Assembly (NCBI GenBank): GCA_036346355.1
Contig: CM070570.1
Location: forward strand, 3,666,649-3,730,648
DNA: 64,000 nucleotides
Direction of reading: 5' to 3'
Origin: Rhipidocladum racemiflorum
Lineage: Eukaryota; Streptophyta; Magnoliopsida; Poales; Poaceae
Shown here: positions 1 through 11,656 of the stretch, piece after piece
Layout: the number at the start of each line of letters is the position of its first letter
How positions within the stretch are numbered: position 1 is the first letter of the stretch
Translations under genes and position numbers: made by a program
Notes under the pieces: model-generated
Database searches by the model: none
What the model was told of the DNA's origin: nothing
What the model saw: the letters and a program-made list of their open reading frames with translations, nothing else

Positions 1-58
1 GATGGACGGGCGACAGATAGCATGCGGGGTTCCTGTCGCCCGATGGACGGGCGACAGG
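1..58. repeat. MULE terminal inverted-repeat motif with hairpin
   Basis: The first 23 bases recur inverted at 10652-10674. At 32-58 the same motif forms a near-perfect hairpin: 11-bp arms (CCTGTCGCCCG and its complement) separated by 5 bases. The repeat unit GATGGACGGGCGACAG occurs at 1-16 and again in the right half of the hairpin. Confidence 0.6.
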
Positions 59-1152
59 TATATTTTATAATCTGGCTCGCCGGCCTACAGAGGCAATGAA
101 CGAGGAAAAGAAAAAGAAGAGAGAAAAGAGGAGAAGAAGAGAGGAAAAAAGAGAGAGGGAAGAAAATTTGTGCGCGATTTTTGAGCCCGTCACTTCATAC
201 TCAGGTAATTTCTCGTTCTTTAGTTTTGGTATTTGTAGATCTAGAAAATCTAGTTAAGAAATGTAGTTAGATGTAGAAAGATTTAGTAAACCTAGTTTGT
301 AGTTATATGTAGTATGAGACATAGCAAATTTAGTTAGGTGTAGGTAGATTTAGCAAACCTAGTTTGTAGGTATGCAGATGGTCGTTCTAATTTTTGTAGC
401 AAAGAGGTTATGATTTAGTAGAAATGATTTTAGATCTTGGTTTGTGTGCGTTGATATATCGAATGTAGATACTTTGAGCGGATAGAAGTATTCATTTCTT
501 AGGAATGCGATTGGGTACATATAAGCGAAAGTAGTTTGATGTATGTCGAGTAGAAATTAATCGTCTGAGAATGTAGTTCTGAGTTGTTCAATTCTTTAGT
601 AGTAGATCTATTGAATGTAGTACGGCAGAGATAGCGATTGTTACGAATGTAGTACGGCAGAGATAGCGATTGTTACGATCGTAGGTATGTATTGTTAGAA
701 ATGTTGCAAATTCTTATGCGATTAAATAAGTAATTTTGTAGCATATAGATATACCAACGCAAAGTTGGGGTCGTAATATTTTTTACGGAAAGTATTTAAT
801 TCGTGGGTGAATGAATGGATTTGCAGATATGGCAGAACGAGTTCAATTTAGAATATATTATGGCGAAGGGGTTGTAATGTATGGTTCGGAAGGTGCAGAT
901 CTAAGTAACTTCGGTATGTAGACGAGAACTTTGAGTAGGGTCGAAGAGCGCACATTTTCTTGATGATGAAGTGGTTGTATTATACTTTTCGGATGGAAGA
1001 AGAGAAGTGGCGGTGAAGGTATTTTGCCTCTGTAGTATGCGAGAACAATCCATTTTGTTGGGAGCTAGTTGAGTTGAAAGGAACCGCATCGTGGAGATCA
1101 TATGTGAGGGACAGAGCAACGGGGATGGAACCGGTGCTTTTAGTGCAAGCCT

Positions 1153-3591
1153 ATGCAGGGATGTAGCCCTCAAAGAAGGCTGGACGGTGGGGAGTGTAGT
1201 CAGGCTCAAAATGAGTTAAGTTTTGGTGACACCGAAATTGGGGATCTAGCCGTGGGCGATACATCCAGACAAAGCGAGGACATTATTTGCGAAAGTGGCG
1301 AACAATCCGAATTTGGGGAGGACGAAGCAAATGTTGGACAAGTAGCGCTGGGAGTAGCAGGCGAAGGTGAGCAAATTGATGAAATAACGATTAGGATGGA
1401 AGAGGAAGACCTTGAGTACGGCATAGCGAGAAGTGGAAGACGCGGCGATGAGTCCGACGAGGAAGATGGAGGTGCGGAGCCGCTGTGCCCGGTAAGTGGA
1501 GCACACATCAATTTGATAGGTTGGTTGTTAATGAAACCAACGACATACGTTGGCAATCTGACCCCAACGAGGTTAGGCCTGGCGGTATGTACGCGACAAA
1601 GGAGGTGTGGCAGGATCTTTGTGAAAGATTGGGCCTTATCATTAAGAAGGACTTTCAGGGTTAAGAAATCCACGCCGACTGCTACGACGTGGTGTGTGAG
1701 ATCCATGGCTGTCCGTGGAGAGTGCACGCGTACAAGCCGAAGTGGGCCACCCATTGGTTATGCTCGAAGGTTGAAGCAAAGACAAATTTGTATGATTGAG
1801 GAAACATTGATGGCTCACGGGAACACATCATCTGGGTTTGTCGCGAATCTCATGTACTCGAGAGATAGTGGAGAACCTGGCTTATGAGCCCCGTGCTATT
1901 ATCCGAGCTCTCGAGAACAGATATCAAGACACAATTAGCTATGGGAAGGCTTGGAGGGCGAAACAGAAGGCCTTAGAAACGAGGTTTGGGAAGTTTGAAG
2001 ACTCGTACCACAATCTGCCCGCCTTTGCTCGATTGCATTCAGGGAAGAAATCCGGCACTTACTATGATTATCAAGATTGTCCGTCAATCAAGTGGCCAAC
2101 TAAAAGGCATCCGAGGAGAGTGTTCTTCGCATTCGGAGCTTGCATTAAGGCGTTCTACCACTGTCGTCCATTCTTTGTGCGTGGGACGGCACATTCTTGA
2201 TCGGGAAATACAAATGGCAAATTTTGGCGGTGTGGGTGTTGACGGAAACAACCAGATTCACTGTTGCATTCGCCTTCGTAGAAAGTGAGAACTATGAGAG
2301 TTGGCTATGGTTCTGCGGAACTTGAAGATTGGGGTGGTCAAAACTCGTCAGGATGTGTGCGTCTTTGCACGACAGGCATCTTTGATGCGCTTAGTGCGAT
2401 CAACCGCTTGCAAACAGGGGCGAGAGGAGCCATTTCCATGGCACGACTTGCAGAGCCGATGGTGCATGAGGCATTTGGGCGCAAATTTCTACAAGCAATT
2501 CAGGAACAAGGAACTCATGAACATGTTCAAAAGACTATGTAAGCAGAACCAGGAGAGCAAGTTCCGGACTCTGTGGAAAAATATGAATGAGCTGACAAGA
2601 AAACACAAAGAGGAGACGGCGAACAAGAGTACTGCCAGCGAAGGCCACGATGAGGCGGAGCCTCTTCCCCCACTGCCAATAGAAGATGACGCGACTAATC
2701 GTCGTCGAAGGCAAAGGCCAATCAAATGTTTCTCGGACTGGATCAAGCACGAACCGATGGAAAAGTGGGCACTATTACATGACACACATGGTGCCAGATA
2801 CGGTGTGATGACCCGGTAACTGCGTAAGTTTACAACCGGGTAATGAGAGGGATGAGGTGTCTCCCATTGGTGGGAATTGTTGAGGAGTGTTGCGGGCACA
2901 ACCAAGTACTTCGTCGACAGACATCAAGCTGCCTGAGATAGTCTTTGAGAGATGAGAAGCTCTGTACTCCTCCATGATCGGTAAATACATGGAAGAGAAG
3001 AGTCGGAAAGCGGCCAAGCATAGAGCTATAAAAGTTGGTGCCACGAACAACTGCGCTCGAGGTGATATGTAAGGATAAAGGGCGGCGTGGAACCAACCAA
3101 ATGGGTTGTCATTCAGGAGTGCGTATACAGGGACATCTGCAAATGCTCGTGTAACAAGCCCGACCTTTTGCACAGCCGTGTTCTCATGTGATAGCCGCAT
3201 GTGCTTTATTTGGAATGCAACCTGGTACCTATCTATCTGAATATTTCAGGAAGGAAAGGGTGATGGCAACTTGGAGCGAGGAGCTGTATGGTTACGGTGT
3301 TGTGGGTTCTTTCACGGCAACTCCTAGTGTCGATGAAAGGTTACGGGTCCCAGATTTTAATGCGGTAGATGGAAAGCGGGCGTCGAAAGACAAGACGTGT
3401 CGAGAAATGACATGGATGAGTCGGTCGGCAAGCGCGTGAAGAAATGTTCATTGTGCAAGCAAACAGGACATACGTTCAAGAATTGCCACGCACAAAACGA
3501 AGGAGATGAAGGAGGAGATGGCAATCCGACGGTGGCGGGTGGATCGTCTGTGCGGCGACGAGTCTTTGCACGACGCCAACGTACCACATGA
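1153..3591 (+). pseudogene. MURA-like (MuDR) transposase, broken by stops and frameshifts
   Basis: Transposase of the Mutator superfamily, which would cut and paste the element by a DDE mechanism. An acidic N-terminal part (from 1153) is followed, in another frame near 1,680-1,800, by the MuDR N-terminal zinc-binding pattern (CEIHGCPWRVHAY...W...C). At 1838-2200 comes the typical MULE stretch ISYGKAWRAKQKALETRFG, with FEDSYHNLPAF just after it. The catalytic-domain region continues across frames to about 2,820. The C-terminal zinc knuckle CSLCKQTGHTFKNCH is at 3,445-3,490, the usual arrangement for MURA proteins. At least four frame changes are needed to follow the homology, so this is a relic. 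Calling the family is secure; exact ends are approximate. Confidence 0.8.
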
Positions 3592-3851
3592 GAAGCAATT
3601 TAATCGCAATGTAATCGATGTGACGTGTGTTGTGTGAACCCTGTGTGGACCTTGTGTGTAAGCTTTGTTGCATGTGGCTGTGAGTGTTGTGCACTGAAAA
3701 ATTATTGTAACTGTTTCTGAATATTTATGATGCTTGAACAATTTTACGTGAATGTTTGTTTGAACACATTGTTGTGAGAAACCTATAGTATTCAGATGAT
3801 TTTCTTTTGATATGGTTTTGAAATGTAACTCACAATTTGTTATTTACAGGT

Positions 3852-6725
3852 ATGGTGACTGCCAGGAGATGACGAGTGGCCATTCGAGTTCTTTGGATCC
3901 GGTGGTCGGCGGTAGTCACCGTGCCCGCCGCCACCGGTTTTCCAATGGAGGGAGGCCAGGCTCACACGTTGGGCGCCCTTCGTCCGAGGACACCGCAAAG
4001 ACGGGCCGATATCGATCCTCGTTGGGTCCCAGGTAACATATTACAATTCAGATTTCTTTATATGTTTGAGGTATTGTTCTTCTTGGTATTGTCTTGGAAA
4101 AAATAACATGTTTTTCCTTTCGTAGGCTTCGAGCTTCAGGTTGCTCCCTTTCGCCGGATGGCGCGGGATGTGGTCGGCGGTTTCCGTTCGACAGTCCTCG
4201 ATCACCGCTCTGGTGGATCGGTGGAGGCCAGAGACCCACACCTTCCACCTACGTCGGGGAGATGGCGATCACCTTGCGGGGCGTGTCGCACTGCTCGGCC
4301 TCCCGATCGCCGGCGGCATTTGTGGTGCCACACGACGTCGACCCTGCGTGGCGCCCGCAGCTACTTCAGCGGTTCGCTGGTGTGCTTCCAGCACCAGGCT
4401 ACCGGGCCTTCACCGGGACACACGGTCCTACGCTGCGGTGGCTTCGACAGTTCGTGGTACGCAACTACACTATGAAAAAACAAGTACTCTTCAATTACAA
4501 CTTACAACACCATGTAATATGTGATCTTCTATCTTGCAGCCTTCGCAGCTCGCCGAGGGGGCGGACGACTACAGGGTCACCGCCACTTGAGGCGTACTGC
4601 TGTGGTCGTTTCTACCGGGTGCCTGGTCACGAGCTCCCCTGGGGATAGCGTGGACAGGCACCTCGTCCAGGTCCCGAGGCACATAGCGGACGCCCCCCTC
4701 GCCGACGTGCCGCAGGACTCCAGGGGGTCCGCTGTCCTCTGCAAAGACGTCACAGGGCCCTCTGCGACGGGTGTACCAGGCCGGCGCGAGTCGACCTTCA
4801 CGGATGCCCATTTCTTTGGTACAATTTGTGGGCATATGAGAGGTTCCAGATCGGGCGCCCGCCATCGGCTGGATTCGGTTGACCCTACAGCGATGGCGGC
4901 GTGGGCGGTCCGACCATGGGCACCATCTGGTGCCACCGACGGTAAGAAATTTGAACCGAAAGTTTGGTAATATTGCTTGTACATTTTTAATACTAACGGT
5001 AACGCGTTTTGTTTCACTGCAGCCTAGGTGGGCACACCAGACGGTGCGCCAGGGCTACCCGCAGTTCGTCGCGGCGTTCGACCACCTCACGGACGACCAC
5101 GTGCGCTGGACGCCGTACACTCAGGAGCAGGTACAGCTTCGTGTGACCGGCGCCGCCGTGTCGACCACTGCACGCGACGCGGCGTCTTGGCATCGCTCAC
5201 ACGCCGGTTCCTGGTGTTCGACGTCAGTGTCGAGGCCTACGCATCCATCGAGTGATGAGGCAGTTCGGCCTACGACAGGAGTTCCCAGTGCCGGCCGGCC
5301 GTCTGCTCCCACACGCCGCCCACGCGTAAGTTCCCTCAATCGATGTTCCATAATTACTATCGTGTGTTGCCATCTAATATTTATACATTCATTTCTCATC
5401 CACAGCCAGACTAGGAAGGGGGTGCATGGGGCCACCCCCTGGCACGTGCGGATGGCGCCATGGATCGAGGAGTGGGCCGGAGCCCTCGAGGACGTCCATG
5501 CTGACGATGCGCCATACGATCTGGAGACTTACCAGCGCATCGACGCGGTGGTTCACCTCTCGCTGCGTGTGCGCTGGTACGCGTCGACCGGATCCTCCCA
5601 GGCATCGCCCGGCCCAGAGACACGATCCCGCCCATACGGACGCGGCTCGCGACGCTGCGATACGTTGTATCCGATATACGCTTAACGATTTTCAAATCGG
5701 TGCTATCTAATTTGGCGATGTATTTTCCAGGCCCGACATGCTAGGCCGCTTCTACGAGGAGTCGCCGAGGATCTTGTCGCGATTGACCGGCCGGCGGGCG
5801 GGTGACCAGAGCAGACGCGTTGCCACCGCTTCTGAGGGTTCCGAGACGACTCTGCGACGCTACCGAGTTGGTCCGGATCACCCCGCCTCGTGGTGTGGTC
5901 CCCGACGCACCGCCGCGCCACGGAGGGGACCGGCCGGTGCAGTGCTTCGACACCGAGTCGCTTCTTCTTCACAAAGACGGTGGAGGTGCAGGCTTCCACA
6001 CCTGGAGGTGCCGCAGTGTGTGTTTTTTCATGTTTTGCATTCACTTTTCATGCTTTGCACTCACCAAGTCACCGGTCTTAACATTTCTTCCCTTTCGTGC
6101 ACCGGCTGGAAGGTCTGCGGTGTCGGGCCAAGACCGTGATTGCCGATCGCTCCGATGACTACGACGGGCGGGGTGATGACCTTGACGACTACGAGGACGA
6201 CACCGTGTGGAGGTACCTCGTTGATCCACCCCCGCTCAGCTTGGTACCGCGACAAACAGAGTGGGCGCCACGACCGACGCACTGGTCGTCGCAGTGGGTG
6301 CCGCCACCTCCACCGACCCAGGCCGGTCGTCGCGATGGTGCCGCCACCTCCACCCACCCAGGTGGTTCGTCGCGATGGGTGCCGCCACCTCCACCGACCC
6401 GCGATGGGTGTCGCCACCTCGGCTTCCCGGCGCGGTGGGTGTCGCCACTGCGGCGACCCGGCCTCGGTCGTCACGCTTGGTGTCGCCACCTCCAAATGAC
6501 CCACCTGGGTCATTGGTGCCTCCACCTCCACCGACGCAGTTGCACCGACGCAAAGACCAGACACCCCCACCACCACCCAGACAGCCGACCCGCCTGGCAC
6601 GCCACACCTCCAGCGAGACCACAGAGGGCCCACCAACCGCCGACGCACCTGACGTACTCCCGAGGTCAGATCCGGAGGAGGACTACACACCAGCGAGGAG
6701 GCGCCCCAAAGAGGGTCCGCACTAG
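3852..6725 (+). pseudogene. Plant mobile domain (PMD, aminotransferase-like) protein relic
   Basis: PMD proteins are plant proteins found both as host genes (MAIN/MAIL) and as cargo of MULEs and gypsy elements; their biochemical role in transposons is unknown. Signature pieces appear in order but in shifting frames: RPETHTFHLRRG (about 4,225), a LGLPIAGG-like block (about 4,295), QGYPQFVAAFDHLTDDHVRWTPY (in two parts, about 5,045-5,115), LVFDVSVEAY (about 5,210), VMRQFGLRQEFPVP (about 5,258-5,295) and WHVRMAPWIEEWAGALEDV (about 5,440-5,500). A proline-rich tail follows. Spacers at about 4,030-4,120, 4,470-4,540, 4,945-5,020, 5,325-5,405 and 5,685-5,730 look like introns. It lies in the same orientation as the transposase, about 260 bp downstream. 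It appears non-functional. Confidence 0.75.
6286..6560 (+). repeat. Proline-rich coding minisatellite in the PMD relic
   Basis: A GC-rich unit close to TGCCGCCACCTCCACCGACC, with a CGTCGCGATGG linker, is repeated about five to six times with variable spacing. In one frame it encodes WVPPPPPTQ-like repeats, a low-complexity tail common in PMD proteins. Confidence 0.65.
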
Positions 6726-7029
6726 TTCCTTTTATGTTTCGATGTTTGTAATTTTTGTTTATTTTGGTTGGCGCTTCGATTACTGGCGGTGATTGATGGT
6801 ACTATGTTATGTAATACCATCTATTTTGTGTACTTTGTCATATTACGTGGTTCATTACATATTTCTGTCCGCTTTTCCAGCTTTTGTCATATCATCTTTT
6901 TCAGCTTTTGTTAGATGACCTTTTGAAGCTTTTGTCATATCACCTTTTACAGCTTTTGTCGACTTCCTCGTTTGAGTGCGAGAGAATACTGGATGCGAAC
7001 ATCGGGGACCCAGCACAGCGGCAACGGGC

Positions 7030-7568
7030 CGCTGAAAATCGTTAGGGTTGTTGGGCGTTGTCGTGCGCGAGTATAATACTTAGGGTTGTTGGGCGTTGAG
7101 AATTTATATGCGAAGAGAGTTGTAACTGAGATATTTTTACAGAATATGGTAGTCCGTATACCAAATAGCAAACCTGGTACCTCCGGCCAAAAAAATAACT
7201 TCCAACATGCATCTCTACGGGCCGCCGAAAATCCTTCATCGTTATGGTTCGTGCGCGAATGTAATACTTAGGGTAGTTGGGCGTTGAGAGTTCAAATGCG
7301 AAAAGAGTTGTAACTGAGATATTTTTACAGAATATGGCAGTCCGTATACCAAATAGCAAATCTGCTACCTCCGGCCCAATAAATAACTTCCAACATGCAT
7401 TTATGCAGACGTAGAAAAACCTTCATCGTTAGGTTTGGTGCACAAATGTAATACTTAGGGTTGTTGGGCGTTGAGAGTTTAAATGCGAATAAAGTTGTAA
7501 TCGAGATATTTTTACGCCTCTCTTCGCATATAAATCCTCAACGCCCAATAACCCTAAGTTTTATAGTC
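7030..7568. repeat. 188-bp tandem repeat, about 2.5 copies, with an inverted partial copy at its end
   Basis: TAATACTTAGGG recurs at 7074, 7262 and 7449 (periods 188 and 187). Each is followed by GGGCGTTGAGA, GTTGTAACTGAGATATTTTTAC and, in the first two copies, AACTTCCAACATGCAT. The third unit stops after GAGATATTTTTAC. At 7514-7560 the opening of the unit appears reverse-complemented (CCTCTCTTCGCATATAAAT...AACCCTAAG), giving a foldback end. It lies between the PMD and GRF relics inside the MULE region. Confidence 0.8.
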
Positions 7569-8353
7569 GCAAGACAAACCATGTAGTCATTTTCTTTCTG
7601 TTGAGCCATGAAAGCCACCTAGATTGCATCCGCAAAGCTGTGTACTCCATCGCCATGACTGTCGATGTCATCTGCAATGATGTGTACTCCACCGCCATGA
7701 CCCGTCGATGTCATCTCAGAAGTCAGAAGCGGCATGCATCTGTCGATGTCAAGCACAGCCACAGTTGCAAGGGAATCCGATGCTCTTGGATTTTTCTTTC
7801 TTGTCGGGGACCGCGGAAATTCGAATTTCAAAATGAAAAAAAACCGCAACGGAAAGCCACGGTTTTGCGATGTTCTTCGCTCACCAGGCCCCCACTCGCG
7901 CTAATGCTTCGCTAACCAGGTTGCTACCGCACCCCACTGAGCGATCGCAAACGCTGCCAAGTGCCGATTTTCTGTCTTGGCCCCTCGCCCCGCACGATGA
8001 TGTGCCGCCAGCTGTCTCGTTTCTACCTCGCTCCCTGCCTATAAATTGCAAGGCCGCCTGCACTTATATCAGGCAAAAGCGATACATTGCTCCGAGTTCA
8101 TAAAGTTTGGATTGAGTTGAGAAAACCCAAAGCGCAAAGAGGAGAACTGGTAGTTTAGCTTTCCTTTTTTTTTCCAAGATTTTATTTCGGCGTCTTGTTC
8201 CACACGTATTATTTACAAAAGTTATTTTGTACGGTGAGTCACATTGTTGTGTTCTTGGTTCAATACACATTGATTTGTACTTTTTATGCTTCTTATTGAT
8301 GTTTTTGCTTCGTGTAGACACCGACTTAAGTGTTCGTCCGTTCTGTGAAAGCC

Positions 8354-8900
8354 ATGTCGAAGGCGTTGAGCTCAGTGGTTGCCAATGCAGGGCGGGTAAT
8401 TTGCCCTAACTGCCATGTGGATGCTCAAACCTTCTACACTGCGCCAAATAACGGACGAGCGTTCTATAGATGCTCAAATTTCTTTGTACGTCTAAATGTA
8501 TTTCGATATCTTCATATTTCGATGATTATTCTCTTGCTCGATTTTAAATAGCCATGCTCACACTTTGTCGTGTAGTCTACGGATGCCAATATCGGTGGGC
8601 GAGGCGGTATAAATACACCGACATCTTTAAACAGACGCTTCCAATGGTAGAGCAGAGGACGGATCTCGCGCAGGAACTTAACAGGCTAACGGTACGAGAA
8701 TTACCGCAAAGAGAGGGAGTTCGGCCTGAACAAAAAGAAAACCGTGAAGCGTATGATCGCTTACTTGAGCACGCCGTACAAGATAACCACGGCCGTAAGC
8801 CCCGATTTGGTTGTTCCTCTTGACGGCCCTAGCGTTGAAGACTACAAACGTGACCGCTGGGAGTTTTTCAAGAAGAGGGTGTTGAATTCTATGATAGTGA
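8354..8900 (+). pseudogene. GRF-type zinc-finger protein relic (first copy)
   Basis: From ATG 8354 the frame reads CPNCHVDAQTFYTAPNNGRAFYRCSNF, matching the zf-GRF pattern (Cys-x2-Cys, then GRxFYxC). A GT-AG interval at about 8,485-8,574 is followed by YGCQYRWARRYKYTDIFK, the usual end of the domain, but in a phase that does not join cleanly. A charged tail follows in changing frames (RMIAYLSTPYKITTAV at about 8,750). Small GRF-finger proteins are frequent MULE-linked genes in grasses; their function is not known. Likely broken. Confidence 0.55.
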
Positions 8901-9646
8901 TGATTCTGGAAAGTTCTAAAGCCGCTCAACCTTGCATCCATTTGTATGTTAGTTCTTATTCACAAGAAATCTTTGTTGTAGTTGTTCTCCTATTGTACTT
9001 CGTAATATGAATGTCATGCTTCTTGGTAACTCAGATTTGTCATCGATTTGTTGCACACCAAACAATACAAGGAAGAACGAATTTTCAATTTTTAAAACTC
9101 GCAGTGATTATTATAAACAAACAATGACAACAAAAACAAACAACAAACCGTAGTAAACGCGACGCTTACCACTACTGGTCATTATTATAAACAAATAATG
9201 ATATTAGCACTTAGTCCATACAAAGATGAGTTTTCTCATCCCATTGATTGTATTTTATAATCCAAGCAAAGGTCGCATGGTACGCCCCGTGAAAGCATTG
9301 TCGGCAAAGCCTCAGAGGACATATCATGTCATAATCATGTCGATCGATTCTGTCCGAAATGTCATGTCAAATGCATGTGTGCCGATATTGCACGAGTCGT
9401 CCGTCAAAGCATAGCCGCAAAGCTTTACCGCACCTCCCTCCAAGATACAAAGCTGCGTGCATATGCTCAGATCAAGCACAGCAGAGCCGCAGCGAATCCG
9501 ATGCTCGCGATTCCTTTTAAGCTTCAAGTCTGTCGCTCTATCCGGCTATTTAACCCCTTCATGCCTTCGCGGCGTTGCATCGACCAAACCATCGCTCCAA
9601 TACAACAAAGAGAACCATCACCGCCAACCCAAACGAGCAAAGACCA

Positions 9647-10180
9647 ATGGAGTTCCTCGCCCCAAGGCACAACGTTGTCGAAACAATCCTCGAAGGCACG
9701 GAGGTCCCCATGTGCTGTGCGGGGATCCTTGCCGCTCCGGCGATCAGACAACTCATACACTTACGGTATGAGTCTCGAGCCGCCGCAACCACGACTCCGA
9801 GCCAACGCTGGGATGCGGATGCGGCGGAGAAGCCGGTATGTTCATACTCACATTTGGTGTCGCTCCCAATTCATACGTGTTGTAACACCGTGTGATGTGA
9901 CTAATTGCGGCCTCCACTGTGCGAGTTCATCCGATTCTACGACGCGGAACAAACTCCCGAGATGGAGAGGAGGCGGAATCGGGAGTACTCGCATCAGAGG
10001 GCCATCGTGGAGCAGCAGTGGTGTGAGCAGGATGAGGAGGAGAAGCGCCAACGGCAGTTGGAACATATGCATGCACAGAGGAGGCCGAGCAGCCGCCATG
10101 CAATGGAGAGGAGGCCGAGCGCGAGAGAAAGCGTGAGAGGCGCGCTAGGGCCAGAGCGGCAGGAGCTGAAAACTTGTGTA
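9647..10180 (+). pseudogene. Second GRF-type zinc-finger-like relic with charged C-terminal coil
   Basis: ATG 9647 begins MEFLAPRHNVVETILEG. A CGDPCR fragment and a SYTYGMSLEPPQPR fragment follow in other frames. The next block reads RPPLCEFIRFYDAEQTPEME (9,908-9,965) and runs into a Glu/Arg-rich stretch, RQRQLEHMHAQRRPS. The PPLCEFIxFxDxExxPE pattern followed by an E/R-rich coil is typical of GRF-like genes beside MULEs. Frameshifts interrupt it. There is no evidence that it is expressed. Confidence 0.5.
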
Positions 10181-10542
10181 AGGGAAAATATCCTCGTTGC
10201 ACTCAGTAAAGTGTCAGAGAAGGGCCCTTATTGCTGTTTCCTCTGCCTAAGGCATGTTACGTTTAGTCCCGTATACTCGGTAGAGTGTGCCGTACATGCC
10301 ATTGTTGTTTAGCATTTCTAAGCCGTATGCAATTCAAGACATTCTTATTGCTCCCATCTATCTGCAGACGATTAATGCAGTACATATATTTCACATCTTT
10401 GAAGATAACTACACGAAGTCTTCAAAAATAATTACGAGTTCAAGGGAGTGAAGAAGGGCCACCTAAAACCAGAATCAGTATTTTCTCATGCTTGCATCGA
10501 AATGGCTTCTAAATCGACAGTTTTAAAAGCGAAATTTGTTGC

Positions 10543-10877
10543 GACATTTATTTCTCGCAATTTGGAATAAAATATAATATATTTTTAAAAAAATCTCAGA
10601 AAAACTAACAAAAATATCAAAAATGGTATATGTCGTCATCCATAGGGCGATATGCTATCTGTCGCCCGTCCATCGGATTTAATCTGTCGCTCGTTGATCG
10701 GGCGACGAAGCCTGTCGCTTCGCCTAACGCCATAAAACACGAGTCTCTGTCGCTCATCCATCGGGCGACAGTTTATATCGCCGATGGATGAGCGACAGAC
10801 GTATAAAAATGTAATTTCTTGCGAAAGACATTTATTTCTGCAATTCGGAATAAAATATAATATATTTAAAAAAAAAT
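10543..10877. repeat. Direct repeat and inverted motifs at the right end of the MULE region
   Basis: The block GACATTTATTTCT...GGAATAAAATATAATATATTT occurs at 10543-10597 and again at 10827-10877, 284 bp apart. Between them lie several copies, in both orientations, of CTGTCGCYCRTCCATCGG-like motifs (10,660; 10,690; 10,747; 10,781), matching those at 1-58. Confidence 0.7.
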
Positions 10878-11368
10878 TTCCGTTTTCCACCAACTGTATT
10901 GGAGCAGAGCATGCCCACAGCGCTTCGACTGACATGGAGGGGCCACGGCGTAGAGCCACGTCATAGACCCCCGCCGCCAAGGTAGAGCCGCCGGCGAGTC
11001 ACTTGTACCCGGGCCCCACGAAACACGCGGCCCCATCTCCAGTGAAACGAGGCCGCACGTACCAACCCGCGACATAAGCATCCCAACGTCGTGTCGCTGC
11101 CATCGTGGCCCCTCACGCAGTTGCCATTAGCGGGCCCCACCGTCCAGGGAGAGAACCCCTCCTCGTCCCCGGGGCAAAGCCAGGCATCCCAGGCTCCCAG
11201 CGTGGTACGCCGTCCACCACGAACGAAGCCGCCATCGCCACACCAATACACCATCCCATCCATCACGCAAAAAAAAGGAAGGAAGAAAAGAAAAGAAAAA
11301 GACGAGAGAAGAACCTTCACGGATCGTCGTCTCGAGGCTCTTCGTTCGCCCACTGCCCGCTGCAAAGT

Positions 11369-11376
11369 TATAAATA
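11369..11376 (+). promoter_or_regulatory. Candidate TATA box of the PRT6-like gene
   Basis: TATAAATA lies 288 bp upstream of the start codon at 11657, in a GC-rich, purine-rich leader region. Transcription would begin near 11,400, leaving a 5' UTR of about 250 bases. Confidence 0.45.
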
Positions 11377-11656
11377 ATAATAACCCCAGTCGCGGTAGGG
11401 TTAGGAGGTTCTTTCTTCTTCCACGCTCCCAGAAAGCCCCCGAGAAGCAGAGCGAGCAATCGCGGGAGGAGGAGCGCGCGGGGGGAATCGATCGAGGTTC
11501 CTGGGTTCTCGGCGCGGGATCTCTGCTCGTGTGGGATTTTGTGTGATTTAAGAGGTTTTTTTTTTTTACTTGTGGGGTTTGTGGTTCGATTCGGTGAGGC
11601 TGGGGCGTGGGGGCGGGCGATCGGGCCACTGGAGCTGCGCCAACTGGCTGCGGGCC

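Larger units (their letters stand above)
1..10880 (+). mobile_element. Large decayed Mutator-like element (MULE) region, left end outside the window
   Basis: Positions 1-23 are the exact reverse complement of 10652-10674, and both sides carry further copies of the same CGATGGACGGGCGACAG-type motif (32-58; 10,690-10,802). The interior reads on the plus strand as a MURA-like transposase relic, then a plant-mobile-domain (PMD) relic, then GRF-type zinc-finger relics. All three cargo types are known companions of MULEs in plant genomes. The true left terminus and its target-site duplication lie before position 1, so the boundaries are uncertain. All reading frames carry stops and frameshifts, so the element is probably not autonomous now. 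Two overlapping MULEs, rather than one element of more than 10 kb, remain possible. Confidence 0.6.

Noticed and set aside
6061..6690. 209-aa minus-strand frame rich in Gly, Val and Trp
   Set aside because: It is the antisense shadow of the proline-rich minisatellite of the PMD relic.
7030..7568. CRISPR-like array of spaced repeats
   Set aside because: The repeated units are about 188 bp and contiguous, in a plant nuclear genome. This is a tandem repeat, not a CRISPR array.
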